Notes: generated by a model not told the origin, from the sequence alone. Positions 53,165-64,000 are shown, numbered from the stretch's first letter. The stretch is DNA of 64,000 bases from Rhabditoides inermis (GCA_963966185.1 CAWZYM010000320.1:62001-126000), one strand, 5' to 3'. Numbers and translations: made by a program.

Positions 53165-54444
53165 CTGTCCCGATCACAAGCTTTGACCATTCGGCCGTGA
53201 CGTCACGGCCCGGGCCGTGACATAGCGTGACATTGATTATATATCGTTATCTGATCAAACTAAAAATAAACCAATAACACCAATAAATTCAGCATGCATG
53301 ATTTGCCCGGAATGCACATTTCAATCTCATTTTCATCATTCAAATTGACACCCGGGTGTCCATGTGAGAAACACGATTCAGCTTGAAAAGAAGCCGCTGT
53401 GATTGAAGTCACATTGAGTATAGATGAACAAACTTCTGGATTTATACCTATCTATATATTGTTGATCTGTATACAAAATATCATAGTAAAGTTTATTTCA
53501 TTCATTGAGATATTTCGATGCAAAGTGGCTGTTTCAAATTGACATCTTTCGATCCGTACATATTTCACTGGCTCAATGACGTCCTTACTTGTCTCAACGA
53601 GACAAAAACAGTGCAACAAAAATCGTAGCTGGTTTCTCCAATAACGCCGTGCGCAAACGAGACTAGTCTGAAAGCGTGGACTTCATGGTGTTAGTTGCTT
53701 ATATTCTTATGAGACCTCTTTTTGAAGCTTTAAATGTTTGTGACAAACTGAGAACAATTTCAGATTGATAAATTTTGAATTCATGAAGTTGAAGTGGGGA
53801 AGTCAGATATGTTATCGCGTCGCAGTGTCGCCCGCCTGTGGCAGGGCACAGCCAGAGAGACGCGACTCCTCTACGCCCCGCCCCCTCCCCTCTCGCACCG
53901 GGTTCTCGAAACAAGACTCGAGTGTGAAATATAGCGAAAATCATGAAAACGAAAAGCTGAAACAACATTATAATAAGATGGAGTGAAACATGGGCTGTTC
54001 AGTGGTACAGTTCCCATTTCGATCGGACGTCATTGAGCCAGTGAAATATGTACGGATCGAAAGATGTCAATTTGAAACAGCCACTTTGCATCGAAATATC
54101 TCGATGAATGAAATAAACTTTACTATGATATTTTGTATACAGATCAACATTATATAGATAGGTATAAATCCAGAAGTTTGTTCATCTATACTCAATGTGA
54201 CTTCAATCACAGCGGCTTCTTTTCAAGCTGAATCGTGTTTCTCACATGGACACCCGGGTGTCAATTTGAATGATGAAAATGAGATTGAAATGTGCATTCC
54301 GGGCAAATCATGCATGCTGAATTTATTGGTGTTATTGGTTTATTTTTAGTTTGATCAGATAACGATATATAATCAATGTCACGCTATGTCACGGCCCGGG
54401 CCGTGACGTCACGGCCGAATGGTCAAAGCTTGTGATCGGGACAG
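53165..54444. mobile_element. TA-flanked foldback element with 420 bp arms
   Basis: Inverted arms 53165-53583 and 54026-54444 are near-identical. The ends are CTGTCCCGATCACAAGC, flanked by TA on both sides (53163-53164, 54445-54446), as in Tc1/mariner-like elements. Near each end sits GGCCGTGACGTCACGGCC, a perfect 18 bp palindrome with a TGACGTCA core. The 440 bp middle has no transposase. High arm identity suggests a recent insertion or active correction. Confidence 0.8.
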
Positions 54445-54497
54445 TATATAACATTTTTAATATGTGTTTATTTCTACCAGTTCATTTTTTGTAGTTC

Positions 54498-55587
54498 ATG
54501 GGAGCCACTAAGCGGCGAACCTGCGGGTTTTGCCGCTCCATGGTTTCGGCAGGTGCTATGCGTCGTCTAGCAAACACAACCGCCGCAGTCACTCGTTTTC
54601 TCGGAGCGTGCTCGCAACTGCCTTCCTCTGCCATTCCATACGCTTGCGATGTACTTGAGAAACAGTGGGCAAGCGAAGGAAGAACTCATGGAAGAAATCA
54701 TTCCCGTTCCGTTCATTTCCCCGCCCGCGAGCGGCTGCGTCAGCCGAATGTCCCTACCGGCCGAGGACCCTCCTCCATGTTGTGTGGGTTGTGACGCACG
54801 AATTCAAGCTCTTATGAAGGACATGGAAACGATGAAGAGATCCTTCGATTCCGTACACGCCGACCTGCTGAAGAAGATCCAGTACTTGGCCTCCAAGTCT
54901 GGCGCTACCGAAAAGACATATGCCAAAGTCGCTGCTACCTCGCCCGCCCCGCTCGCGACTCCTATCTCAGTGTTCGATGCGGACAACGTGGATCTGGTGA
55001 TGTCGCGAGTTCCCCGCGACTTTGAGTACGAGAAGTTCGTTTCGTCGGGAGAACGCGAAAAGGAAAGAGTGAACGAAGGACGAGACTCTCGACTCGTTAT
55101 TGTCGCGCGTCCGGAAGATGAAAAAGAAACCGAAGAGACTCTGTTGGCTGTCGTGCACTCTGCATTGGATGACGCCGGTATCCCCAAGGAGAACGTGATC
55201 AAGGCTGTCCGCCACCCGATCGAGAAGGACCCGAAGAAGTCTGGAGCGCGCCCCATCAAGCTGTACCTTCGCGATGACGTCACCTCTGATCGTCGCCAGA
55301 AGCTGAAGGAAGCTCTATCTCGTGCCAAGCTGGGTCTCTTCTGCCGCGACGACATCGGTTATATGGATAGGCGTAGGGATAGTTTCCTTAGGTACTACTG
55401 TCGTACTGTGAATGATCGTTCATTGTTCCAGTGGTATTTCGTGCGCGATCTGAGCGTGCATGCTGTTCCCAGGAGGCGCGGTCGGGCCCACCATTCGAAC
55501 CGGGAGAGAAAGCCAGGCGATGTGAGGACTGAGGTGGGTGGGTCAAGCGATACCGGAAATGTGCCGGTTGCTTCCGCAAATCACTAA
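54498..55587 (+). pseudogene. LINE ORF1 protein, frameshifted
   Basis: The first part (from 54498) reads MGATKRRTCGFCRSMVSAGA and a helical region to about CDVLEKQW. A one-base shift near 54665 moves the frame to the 54649 register (KEELMEEIIPVPF, PPPCCVGCDARIQALMKDME). This is followed by a coiled-coil segment (MKRSFDSVHADLLKKIQYLA). A conserved domain resembling the RRM-like part of LINE ORF1 proteins comes next (LVIVARPEDEKETEETLLAV, KLYLRDDVTSDRRQKLKEAL). The end is Arg-rich. Its role would be binding LINE RNA. It ends TAATG, overlapping the ORF2 start by two bases. Confidence 0.75.
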
Positions 55588-58399
55588 TGAATAATCCAGC
55601 AGAAAAATATTTTAGTCTATTTGTCAGTAATATAAGAAGTTTCAAAAGTTCAATGCATTTAATCACTGCGTCTCTCTCGTCACTTTCCACAATAGGGGTT
55701 TTGACTGAAACTTGGATACGTGACGAAAAAGTCAATTCCAATTTTCCACCGGCGCGTTTCTTACGCTGCTTGTCGGTCTGACCGACGCGGTGGAGGTGTT
55801 CTTATCAGTGTCCCATCAAACCTAGGTTCCACTCTACTTTCTAAATGTAGTACGTCTGATCTCGATGCGTTTGCGACTAAGATTACGTTTCCAAGTGGTG
55901 AAAAAGTTATTGTCATTGGGGTATACAGACATCCACGAAGCACGACAAATTTCATATCACAACTAGAGTCGTTCATTGCCCGACTTACCATAGATAGCCC
56001 TATAATAATGAGCGGTGATCTTAACTTTCCTGGTATAAATTGGGAAACTCTAGCTAGTTCAGACAGCAAGTCACAAGACTTTCTAAACTATTGTAGCAGT
56101 ATGGGACTTAGACAACTTGTTGATTTTGAAACTCGCGAAAACAATATACTTGATCTTATTTTAACCAACGATTCATCGCTTGTTTTTAACGTGAAACCAT
56201 CTATCCAAATTAGCGATCATTTATCTATTGAATGTGATTTAAATTTGAAAACGCAACAATGCGATACACAACTTTCTTCTACAGTATTTGTGGACTACCG
56301 CAAGGGAGATTATACCGCAATGTGTCATGACCTCGCAGCTGTTGACTGGGTTTCAATTTTCTCAAATTGTTCTGATATAGACGAAAGGTACAATAAATTC
56401 GTCCAACACATTCAAAATTCAATAGATTTACGTGTCCCAAAACGAACAGTCTCAAGCGCGAAGAAATTTCCCAAGTGGTTACAAAAAAAGAAACTTCATA
56501 TTCGGAACTTGTATGATATTCAAAAACGAACTCGGGATCCAAGACATATAGACGCTTATAAAAATGCTACGAAACAATACAAAAAAGACGTGCGTTGCTA
56601 TTTTATAGAACGAGAGCGCAACATTCTCAGAACTGCTTCACCAACGGGTTATTGGAACTACATCAAAAATAAAACGTCGGAAAAATCCGATATTCCCAAC
56701 ATTTCGGATGGTTCTCGTTCAGTTTCTGATGATTTTGAAAGAGCGCAACTTTTCAATAAGCAATTTTCAGATGTTTTCACTCGCGATAACAATGCCGAAT
56801 TCTCAGTTACAGACAGAACAAGGGCAAAGTTGCTCGATTTTGACTTGGAACCCGACAGAGTTTATGAATATCTAAAACGTTTCAAAAGAAAATTATCATG
56901 TGGACCGGACGGCATTCCAAGTATTGTACTTCAGTCTTTGGCACTCGTTTTGGCTCTTCCTCTATCTATCTTATTCAAGGAAACCCTAAGTACTGGAAAT
57001 ATGTATGCCACAACTGTGGAAACAATCCATAGTAGTTCCGGTTCACAAAAAGGACAATCCATCATTGGTAACAAATTATCGTCCGATATCTCTTACATGT
57101 ACAAGCTGTAGGGTGTTTGAGAGGATACTTGTATTTGAAATGCGCACTCACTTATGGGCAAATAATCTCATATCCTCACAACAACATGGTTTTCTCAATG
57201 GACGGTCGACCATTACGCAGATGGTTGATTATGTTTCCTATCTAGTGAAAGAGCTCGGAAAAAATAGAATCGTTGACAGCATTTACCTGGATTTAGCAAA
57301 AGCTTTTGATACTGTATGTCATCGAACATTATTGCAAATCTGCGAATCCTACGGGTTTGGTGGTGATCTTTTGCGGTGGTTAACAAATTACTTGATCGGT
57401 AGACAACAACGAGTACGGATAAATGATTCGCTATCTGACTGGCTAGAGGTTCTGTCTGGTGTGCCTCAGGGAAGTGTGGTTGGTCCCCTTTTGTTCCTGC
57501 TGTATGTAAATGACATCGGAGATTTTATTGAAAACTGTCATTTTCTGATGTATGCTGATGACCTAAAACTATATCTTTCCTCTGGTACACCAGGTTTCGA
57601 AATAAAACTTGAATTAGCCCTACATGTCATCTCGAATTTCTTCAAACATAGGCAGATGACACTTTCAGTTTCCAAGTGCGAATGTATGCATTTCGGAAAA
57701 CAGAATCCGAAGAAAACCTATACATGCGAAGGGCAGTCTTTACGATCAGTCACTAACATCAGAGACTTAGGTATTCAATTGAACTATGATCTAGACCCCT
57801 CAAGTCATTTATCGAAACAAATACGAAAAGCTTCCGCTTTATCAACTCTTGTTCCCAAAACCTTCTCTTATTCTCAAGACCTATTTAAAAACTTCTATAT
57901 GTACAAAATACGACCCATACTAGAGTGTGGTAGTGAAGTGTTATGTCATATGAACATATCATGTTGTAACGATCTTGAAAAAGTGCAACGTAAATTTACA
58001 AAGGCAATTTTACCTAAGATGTGCTATGTGGATAGATTACGTGTTCTTGATCTAGAGACATTGTTTTTGAGGAGAATGAAAAACAGTTTGTCACTAGCGC
58101 ATAGCTACATTCATGGTCACATTAAAGCAGATAATCCTTTCACTGTAGCAAGCACAGCTTCGAGATCATACAGAACACGTTCGAATGGTCTCAAATTACT
58201 CACAAACGCAAAAACTACTGTAGAACAATCATTTTTAACATACACAGTCGTTAATGTTTGGAATTCACTTCCAAGTTACGTGGTCTCTGTTCATGAAAAA
58301 CCCCTATTCCGAAAGAGACTAAATGATTTAATAAACTTCCATAGTAAAAACGGAACAGTTTCAACACTACTTTGTATAAATGATCCAACCAGGTTCTAG
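55587..58399 (+). pseudogene. LINE ORF2: endonuclease + reverse transcriptase, frameshifted
   Basis: Starts at the ATG overlapping ORF1's stop. The first 60 residues (LFVSNIRSFKSSMHLITASL, TETWI) end at a frame break near 55765, after which the endonuclease continues (GDLNFPGINWE, ISDHLSIECDL). A second break near 57000 separates the fingers (GPDGIPSIVL) from the rest (VPVHKKDNPSLVTNYRPISL). The palm is intact from there: LDLAKAFD, GVPQGSVVGPLLFLLYVNDI, MYADDLKLYL. The C-terminus is complete. Two single-base-type breaks make the copy inactive unless they are assembly errors. Confidence 0.85.
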
Positions 58400-58835
58400 G
58401 TAATCTTAACTAAAATATGAAGCTGGATTATTCATTTAGTGAGAAGTGGTGGCAAACGGCATAACCTGGTCCGTTTTCCTCACTCTCCTCTGTCCCATAT
58501 CAAGTGGCGAGACTTCGTCTTTCCGCATAGATCACGTTTAAATACTGATCTCTGGAAAGCGTAGTTGTACCGGGTCGACGGGGGTCTGTCAACGTCGACA
58601 AGAGCTGCTTACACTCTCTTTTCGTCATGTTGTATTTCTCTCTGTGTACCCCCCACATGCACTATGAATAAACATATTATTATTATTATGTCGAGATCTG
58701 CGAGACACACATTCATAGTCAAGATGTTGATGGAATACTATACACTGTGAGTTGTAATAGATTCTAGTAGGTGTATTGTGTATAACATGTAGATTGAAGT
58801 ACTATGTTTTGCAGCGCTACCGATTTCCTCGCACC

Positions 58836-59737
58836 ATGGACTTGCCGCATCCCTGCCGCATTCCGCACGCCGTCGCCGGAGAACAACTCGACGCCCCTGT
58901 TCACAGTCAATCTCTCGAGGTGAGTTATGCAACAATTACTTTAAATAACATGTTTTGTTATTGGTGTTTGTGTTGATTATACCCTTTATCAAGGTTTGAA
59001 TCCTTATTCATATCTGGCTGGCTGTGTTAATGTATTATCACTTTATCTGTGTTGTATTTAGATGGCAATGCCATTTGATCTTGAGATAGACGTGGATAGT
59101 TATGATCATCTTCTCTTTTCTCGCAAGTGCAGTCATGAAGAGATCAAAAAGCTGAGTGATCCGACATACTGCTTCGCGATGCGAGAGAAGTTGGACGATC
59201 GAAAGATCGATGAGTTTTGTGAGTGCGGAGGATGTGCACTGTATCCCACTCCCAGAGAGAACTATTGCTGTTTTAAACTGTTGGCACGTCCGTCTGTTCT
59301 CACTTACTGGGGTGATAAGACACAACAGGTTTTTGCGAATCTGTCGGTGTGTGTTGTGAAAGGAGTTGAATTTGAGAAACGCACATTCACTGAGGTTAGT
59401 ACGCTGGTAGACGTGAACATAGCTGTGGAGCTTCATTCTAGACGATTAATGCGTTGATTGACGTGGCGTGTTTGGATATGACGCCGGCGGAGGAGCGCAA
59501 GCAGAAGGACATTGTCGAGAAGGATGTGAATCGGTACTTTGCACGGCTGATCACCAATTCATAGGCAAATTGTTTAGTGTAATGCGATATTACGCGTACA
59601 AATCTGTGGTGGCGTATGCGTTCGGCAAAACGGGATATCAAGTGCGGGTTACCCTTCCTGCATGCGTTCGCCGTGCTATCGAGCAGAAATACCCGTCCAA
59701 GAGCTACACTGGCTTCCGCGACGCTTACATTGTCTAA
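58836..59737 (+). CDS. P2RX7_C-type (P2X7 intracellular-domain-like) protein
   Basis: Four exons, 58836-58919, 59062-59394, 59442-59533 and 59578-59737, join in phase to 222 aa. The C-terminal two thirds match the cytoplasmic Cys-rich domain of P2X7 receptors, which also occurs alone in many invertebrates. The Cys-rich core is CECGGCALYPTPRENYCCFK (compare C-x-C-G-x-C and the Cys pair of P2X7), then SVCVVKGVEF. The end is RYYAYKSVVAYAFG, then RVTLPACVRRAIEQKYPSKS followed by YTGF. The Cys residues probably bind zinc. No membrane segments or ion-channel ectodomain are present. The first exon (28 aa) is less certain; an alternative start is Met at 59062. It lies immediately right of the LINE and 91 bp upstream of the next gene, same strand. 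Confidence 0.7.
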
Positions 59738-59830
59738 CTGTTTGTTAAATAATCTATACTCATTAAACATTGAACTATTTGTTGTTTGTATACATTTACA
59801 TTGTCGACCTAAACTGATCATATACAGGAC

Positions 59831-60730
59831 ATGCGCGACGAGACGCACGTGAAGAGACGGAAGCTACACGGTATGGAGCACGGAGTGAACGAGTGGCAGT
59901 TCGACAATAGCAACACGAGCGGTGGCGCGGATACTCGTCACACCCATATGGATGAGATGGCCGAAGAGAGCGATGTAGGTGGTGTGTGAGTTTCAGGAAT
60001 CAACGTCATTCAGGGTGTGCGTACTGCTCGCACTGGCGCTGTGAACGCGTTCGGTGGCGATAGTGGAAGAAAGGGACAGGCGACTAGTGCAGGGCGCGGT
60101 GAATGCGGCGGAGGGGAGTGGAGCGGTGCGGGTATAGAGATGCGGCCTGTGAGAAGCCGAAACTGCGATAGCTACCCGGTGAATCAGGTGAGCTGAGTGT
60201 ATATATAGATGTTATTTTTATTATCATTCGTTTTTTTTAGAAGAACTCATGCTCGTCCTGTCGTACGAAGTGCCTGTCGTGTGATTCCCGCACACAAGCT
60301 GGGAAGAATGACACGGCGGAGAGTCTGCAAACAACGGTGAATAACCCTGTTTCTACTTTTATGACTGCTTATTTTTAGACGCGATCTGGTCGATGCGTCA
60401 AGAAGGTGACGCTGCAGTCGTTTCCGTCCGATTCGTCCACTTCCAGCATCCCCATCCTCAAGAAGAATGTCGGTTTTATGAAATGTTCTTCATTCGTATT
60501 GTATATTTGTATGTGATTGCAATATATAAAACACGTTCTGGTTTTCAAAGCTGTGTTTGTATTTTATTAGTAACGTACAGTATACGGAGCTCATAGGATC
60601 AAGAACATATATCAATACGTTTGTTTGACGTTTGTAGGTCTCTGACTCGAGCTATCGGTCGAGTGATGTTCCCCCTTCCGAGTCTGGCCGAGTGCGCTCT
60701 CCTCTCCCTCTCACGGAGAAGGTTCTGTAG
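59831..60730 (+). CDS. Unrecognised Cys/Ser-rich protein
   Basis: Five exons (59831-59974, 60014-60187, 60241-60336, 60379-60468, 60638-60730), all joined in phase 0, give 198 aa. The protein starts MRDETHVKRRKLHG after a TATACAG acceptor two codons upstream. It is hydrophilic with a Cys cluster, KNSCSSCRTKCLSCDSR (C-x2-C-x3-C-x2-C, a possible zinc site), then KKVTLQSF and a Ser-rich tail ending LTEKVL. No family recognised. The 91 bp gap from the preceding stop, with an acceptor just before its start, is the layout of a downstream operon gene receiving SL2-type leader in nematodes. Inference only. Confidence 0.5.
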
Positions 60731-61057
60731 AGTAGATACTTCCTTGTCTAAGGGCTTTTTGCTCTCCCTTCTCACTGAGTGCCCCACTTGTAAGCGTACG
60801 GTCGACGGCGTGCGTACGAGTGTGCGACTCAGGCAGGCAGGTTGCGCACCCGTCATGTATCTCCGCTGTGTGGGGTGCTCGGAGTTTAGGTAGGAGGGTC
60901 AGGACAGAGCTACGGATCACCCAGCAGACAGAGCGTTAAAGGGGAACTGGGTACTGGCATCGTTCATCTTCACTACAGGCACTTCCTTCACAGTATGTAT
61001 ACACAACTACTTGCCGTTTCGTCTTTCTCGAACATACAATGTAGCCATCTTTCACAG
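60731..61057. other. Short intergenic stretch
   Basis: Contains a small + ORF (to 60893) with TECPTCKRTVDG and a Cys pair near its end. This could be a piece of a zinc-binding domain, but no exon structure supports it. Confidence 0.3.
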
Positions 61058-61838
61058 AGCACGTCGGAACAGGCCGAACAGAAGAACATGGCCTTCCCTT
61101 CTCGCACCGCCTACTACCACATGATCAAGAAGTTCGTAATCCCTTCGCTCAACAAGGTTTTCGAGCAGTACAAGCGGATGTGGCTACTCATAGTGGCACA
61201 GGAGAGTGGAGGGGTGAGAAATTAGTTCTTATGGTTTATCAAACGACCAAGGAAACAATACGATGGAAATGTAAACGACTGAAAATATAATCAAACTTCA
61301 CGGTTCTTGGAATCGACGCGGTGATAAGCCCGGTTCGTACCTGCAAACTATACGGTAGAAAAGATGGGTGGCATTACCTTCAAAACTACAGTATTCCAGT
61401 TACAGTACCCGAATACGGTACGTACAGTACCCCAGTTACAGTACCCGCGACTTACCAACTTACTCTCCTCTCCCTTCTCCCTCTCTCCTCTCGCACTCTC
61501 TACTCTCGTGCTCTTTCCCTCTCTCTCTCCTCTCCCTCTCACTTCCCCCCTCTCTCCTCTTCTTCTAGATGTGCACCCATTTTGTTCCTCTCTTCCGCAT
61601 TATCTCTCACTTACACTTGCTTTGTGCCTGTTTTCTTGTTGACATGCTTATTCAAGGTGGGCTTCTCTCTGGGCGCGCGCGTCATCTTCCACTGCCTACT
61701 CGCCATGAGCAGGAGAGACGAGGCGATCGGTGAGCATCCTCCCCCCCCCCCCTCTCTCTCTCTCTTATGCGTACTCTTGCAGGCATTGTGGAGGACGTGG
61801 TCTCCAAGGTGGTCGAAGGGAGGATCGTCAACGGATAG
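61058..61838 (+). pseudogene. DUF726 (TMCO4-type) hydrolase fragment
   Basis: Exons 61657-61729 and 61783-61838 encode VGFSLGARVIFHCLLAMSRR, then GIVEDVV and VVEGRIVNG. This is the serine-nucleophile elbow (G-x-S-x-G) of the DUF726 alpha/beta hydrolase family. In the family IVEDVV is followed by LLGAPV and a longer loop before the Arg-Ile-Ile-Asn-Gly-Tyr segment; here about 20 residues are missing. The Tyr codon is a TAG stop (61836-61838), with family-like residues CQSDWLLR following in frame. So it is a damaged copy. A preceding open exon, 61058-61213 (STSEQAEQKNMAFPSRTAYY), may belong to it but is not recognised. Confidence 0.55.
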
Positions 61839-61872
61839 TGCCAGAGTGACTGGCTGCTGAGGTGTGGGGGGG

Positions 61873-61905
<33 letters not shown>

Positions 61906-61984
61906 AGGGAGAGAGAGAGAGAGAGAGAGAGGGGAGGGAGAGAAGGGGGAGGAAAAAGGAGAGAGTCTCTCAATACCTCCCTTT

Positions 61985-62090
61985 CAGGTGAGCCCGCACT
62001 CTTCGGAATCGGTGTCGGATCTGGAGGCGTACTGCCGCGCTCAGGAATGTACAGAAGACACGGAAAAGAACCAGGAGAGCTAATCGAATG
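61985..62090 (+). other. Possible orphan exon
   Basis: After a CCTTTCAG acceptor two frames stay open to nearby stops (one ends RHGKEPGELIE, the other TEKNQES). No homology recognised. It may be a remnant of the DUF726 gene's 3' end. Confidence 0.25.
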
Positions 62091-62338
62091 ACAGTCCAAC
62101 TTTTCGATTCCCGATTATACTGAGCTACTAGACCCATGTGATATCGCGTTTATCATACTATACTGTGATCGGAATACTGTGAGTCCCTCTGACCTCATCT
62201 AGCCAATCGTATGTGTTTGTTTGTGTGATCTTGCGTTCCATTTTATATTTCAACATATTTATTTAACGGAACAGAAATTCAGTTTTTGAACATGAAGTAC
62301 GCCTTTTCCGCCACTGTGGCTCCAGTGTACTTGATCAT

Positions 62339-62873
62339 CTACTTGACGTCGCCGTTGAGCAGCTGAAGAAGGGAAGTTACATGGAGAATCATGCGAATTG
62401 CGCTCACCTGCTCGGGGGCGTACAGGGCGTACTCGCACGTCAGCGCCTCCTCTCCGTCCCGATCACCCTGGTATTATAAATTATGCTGTCATCATATTTA
62501 CTCAACTGTAAAATCACTTTACTGTAATCATACTCACTAGATCATATAAATCTTATTCATACTGTAATCATAATCACTACCTTCGTGTTGATGATAGTGA
62601 CCGTCCTCGATCTATACGGCTGCAGCACGAATCCGGAGGGGTCGACAGTGGCTGCGTTGGCGCGAGACAACTGAAACACCACTGCGTCACTCCCACTCAA
62701 CGATTGAAACGCTTACCTGGACAACAGCTATGTAGTTGCTGAGGTTGTCCACCTTGCCCTCGATCTTCCCGCCGGCCGCCTTGAATGTGACGTTGACAGC
62801 GGCGGCGTCGGCCGGCACCACATCTGTTGAAAGGGCGGTGGGCGGCGTGGGGGTCCGCTTCAACGCCTTGTTC
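62339..62873 (-). CDS. MSP-like domain, 3' exons of a minus-strand gene
   Basis: Four exons in phase: 62873-62717, 62670-62581, 62467-62408, 62362-62339 (stop TAG). They encode TDVVPADAAAVNVTFKAAGG, KIEGKVDNLSNYIAVVQ, LSRANAATVDPSGFVLQPYR, SRTVTIINTK and a short end LLNGDVK. The sequence of beta strands with a Pro-Ser-Gly-Phe-Val-Leu-x-Pro turn resembles the major-sperm-protein fold. In nematodes that fold occurs in sperm cytoskeletal proteins and in membrane-anchored VAP-like proteins. The match is by pattern only. It probably continues upstream into the small ORF at 62989-63389. Confidence 0.5.
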
Positions 62874-62988
62874 CTAAAAGAGTGCGATGAGAGACATTGA
62901 AGACAGCGTGAGCAACGCTCCACACCCACTCGACGAGGAGGCGGTTGACACGCTGGGTGGAGGCAGGGGGCGCGGGCGAGCGAGCTGG

Positions 62989-63389
62989 TTAGGCCGCCGT
63001 CGGGAGCTCCGGAATGCGGGTAGCGTCGCCCTTCTTCGGGTCCTGAAAAAAAAATATCTACTCATTCTCTCTTCTCTCCGCTCACCTTCTTCATGTCAGA
63101 CGGCGCGGACTTCGTCTTGTGCTTGTCCAGACTCCCTGCAAGCGATAACGTATACCCAGTTTACTGTATCCCACCGTACTCGTGGATTTCAATACTGCCG
63201 TGTTTGTGCAGCGTGCAGCGACTGTCTGCCGCACTCACCCTTGGAATCCTTGGTAGTGCCGGCAGTCGGCGACTGGCGTTGCTTCTTTTGCGGCTCCTTT
63301 CTTCTCTTCCCGCACACCATCATCGCTGTCATGGTGACAAGCGCTCCCAGAAAAGACCTAAAGAAGTATCGTTTCAGAAATGTACTCAT
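62989..63389 (-). CDS. Membrane-anchored Lys-rich N-terminus, same gene or separate short ORF
   Basis: Three exons (63389-63239, 63135-63086, 63042-62989) in phase: 84 aa if the TAA at 62989-62991 is real. It begins MSTFLKRYFFRSFLGALVTM, an uncleaved signal-anchor type segment, then a Lys/Gln/Pro-rich stretch (CGKRRKEPQKKQRQSPTAG) and SAPSDMKKDPKKGDATRI. The stop comes just before a Pro/Ala-rich region that would link it to the MSP-like exons 120 bp on. A single-base error there, or a missed splice site, would make one gene of membrane anchor plus MSP-like domain. Confidence 0.45.
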
Positions 63390-63566
63390 CAAACATATTA
63401 CCAGATAAGGATATGGTAGATCATGTCGGCGACGAGTGGGCGATAGAAACCTGCAGAAATGACGGCATTTTTATGAAGCATTTATCTATTTTCTTAGAAC
63501 GCGAATTATCGGCCGGCCGAATTCACCGGACAGCTAGGTCCAACCAGGGTTATTTTATCTCCTCAG

Positions 63567-63723
63567 GTAAAACTGGTGACGGTCACGGTGACTCTGTGAC
63601 GGTCACGGGCAGGGTGGGACGGTCACGGTTAGGGTGTGAGGGTCACGGTGAGGTGTTTGGCAGAGAGCCAAACTCGTCGGCATCTGGGACGGTCACCGTG
63701 ACCGTCACAGGGTCACCGTGACC
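63567..63723. repeat. GGTCACGGTGACC-type palindromic repeat cluster
   Basis: About nine occurrences of GGTCACGGT, GGTGACGGTCAC or their complements in 150 bp. They are arranged in both orientations around a central hairpin GTTTGGC-AGAGA-GCCAAAC near 63664. It looks like the end or core of a foldback element. A link to any transposon is inference. Confidence 0.6.
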
Positions 63724-63889
63724 TTCCCATGAGGTCTTGGTAAACAAACATTGTTTTAGAAAACTGAAATTGACATATTCATGATCGCCTCGGCATGGCC
63801 GTAGCGTCACTCATTTGTTCACTGGCCCGTGAACTCAGACGCACGCTACGCATCAGTTCCGCGTCGCGGTTGGCTCAAGCAATTTAGCA

Positions 63890-63965
63890 AAACTTGTGCT
63901 AGCGAAAGGAATCGAACCCACGGTGAACAGACATAGGAGACGCGTTGCGTATGAGTCCCGTGCGT
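63890..63965 (-). repeat. tRNA-like relic
   Basis: On the minus strand GTGGGTTCGATTCC is an excellent B box, and CGGGACTCATACGCAACGCG precedes it. The acceptor ends (GCTAGCAC) do not find a partner. Probably a pseudo-tRNA or SINE. Confidence 0.4.
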
Positions 63966-64000
63966 TGAAATTCACGCAAATCAGTGAACGCGCGCCGGGC

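Larger units (their letters stand above)
54460..58690 (+). mobile_element. Near full-length LINE (CR1/Jockey-type), two ORFs, frameshifted
   Basis: A second non-LTR element, of the same family as the fragment at 13 kb. It contains ORF1 and ORF2 (see next entries) and a 3' tail ATGAATAAACATATTATTATT. It begins just right of the foldback ending at 54444. No target duplication was found. Frame breaks in both ORFs suggest it is dead. Confidence 0.88.

Overview
The window is eukaryotic nuclear DNA. It has short exons with GT-AG introns, non-LTR retrotransposons and foldback or MITE-type DNA elements, and simple repeats dominated by (GA)n/(CT)n. A complete chemoreceptor of the nematode Str/Srj/Srd seven-TM type, rhabditid-like gene structure and a possible major-sperm-protein-like domain point to a rhabditine nematode, perhaps a diplogastrid (Pristionchus-like). 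That placement is inference; no database was searched.

Layout: 0.5-0.9 kb holds a small secreted Thr-rich mucin-like gene (-). 1.8-18.6 kb is a STRIP1/2 (FAM40, Far11) ortholog of 36 exons. Its exon phases all close and the coding length is an exact multiple of three (1013 aa). One 4 kb intron of this gene is filled with foldback DNA elements and another holds an antisense LINE fragment. 19.1-20.7 kb is an unrecognised basic protein. 21.5-23.1 kb is the seven-TM chemoreceptor (-, 9 exons, 310 aa). 23.9-29.3 kb is a 2 kb near-palindromic element followed by a LINE with a 13 bp target duplication, itself split by a hAT-like MITE. 31.7-37.2 kb is a tandem duplication of a small zinc-finger gene plus the start of a CK1-type kinase; the second copy is broken. 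37.2-42.1 kb is gene-poor. 42.2-49.0 kb is a rapsyn (RAPSN/rpy-1) ortholog, 19 exons, 562 aa, with an unusual C-terminal extension. 49-58.7 kb is a block of mobile DNA: a TA-flanked TIR element, a GC-rich region with gene fragments, a TA-flanked foldback and a second LINE with frameshifts. 58.8-60.7 kb holds a P2RX7_C-domain gene and, 91 bp downstream, a Ser-rich gene, arranged like a nematode operon. 61-62 kb is a damaged DUF726 (TMCO4-type) fragment. 62.3-63.4 kb (-) holds an MSP-like fragment and a small membrane-anchored Lys-rich ORF. The end is a GGTCACGGTGACC-type repeat cluster and a tRNA-like relic.

Functionally, the two best-supported housekeeping genes are a STRIPAK phosphatase-complex subunit and the synaptic receptor-clustering scaffold rapsyn. 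Nothing shows that they act together. The most unusual signals are: (1) a 10-mer, TGAAACGTAT, repeated at least 14 times in introns and gene-proximal DNA on both strands; (2) a gene duplicate whose first intron is identical over 77 bp while its exons differ strongly; (3) a two-copy 330 bp unit with conserved open frames on both strands; and (4) several large palindromic elements nested in one another.
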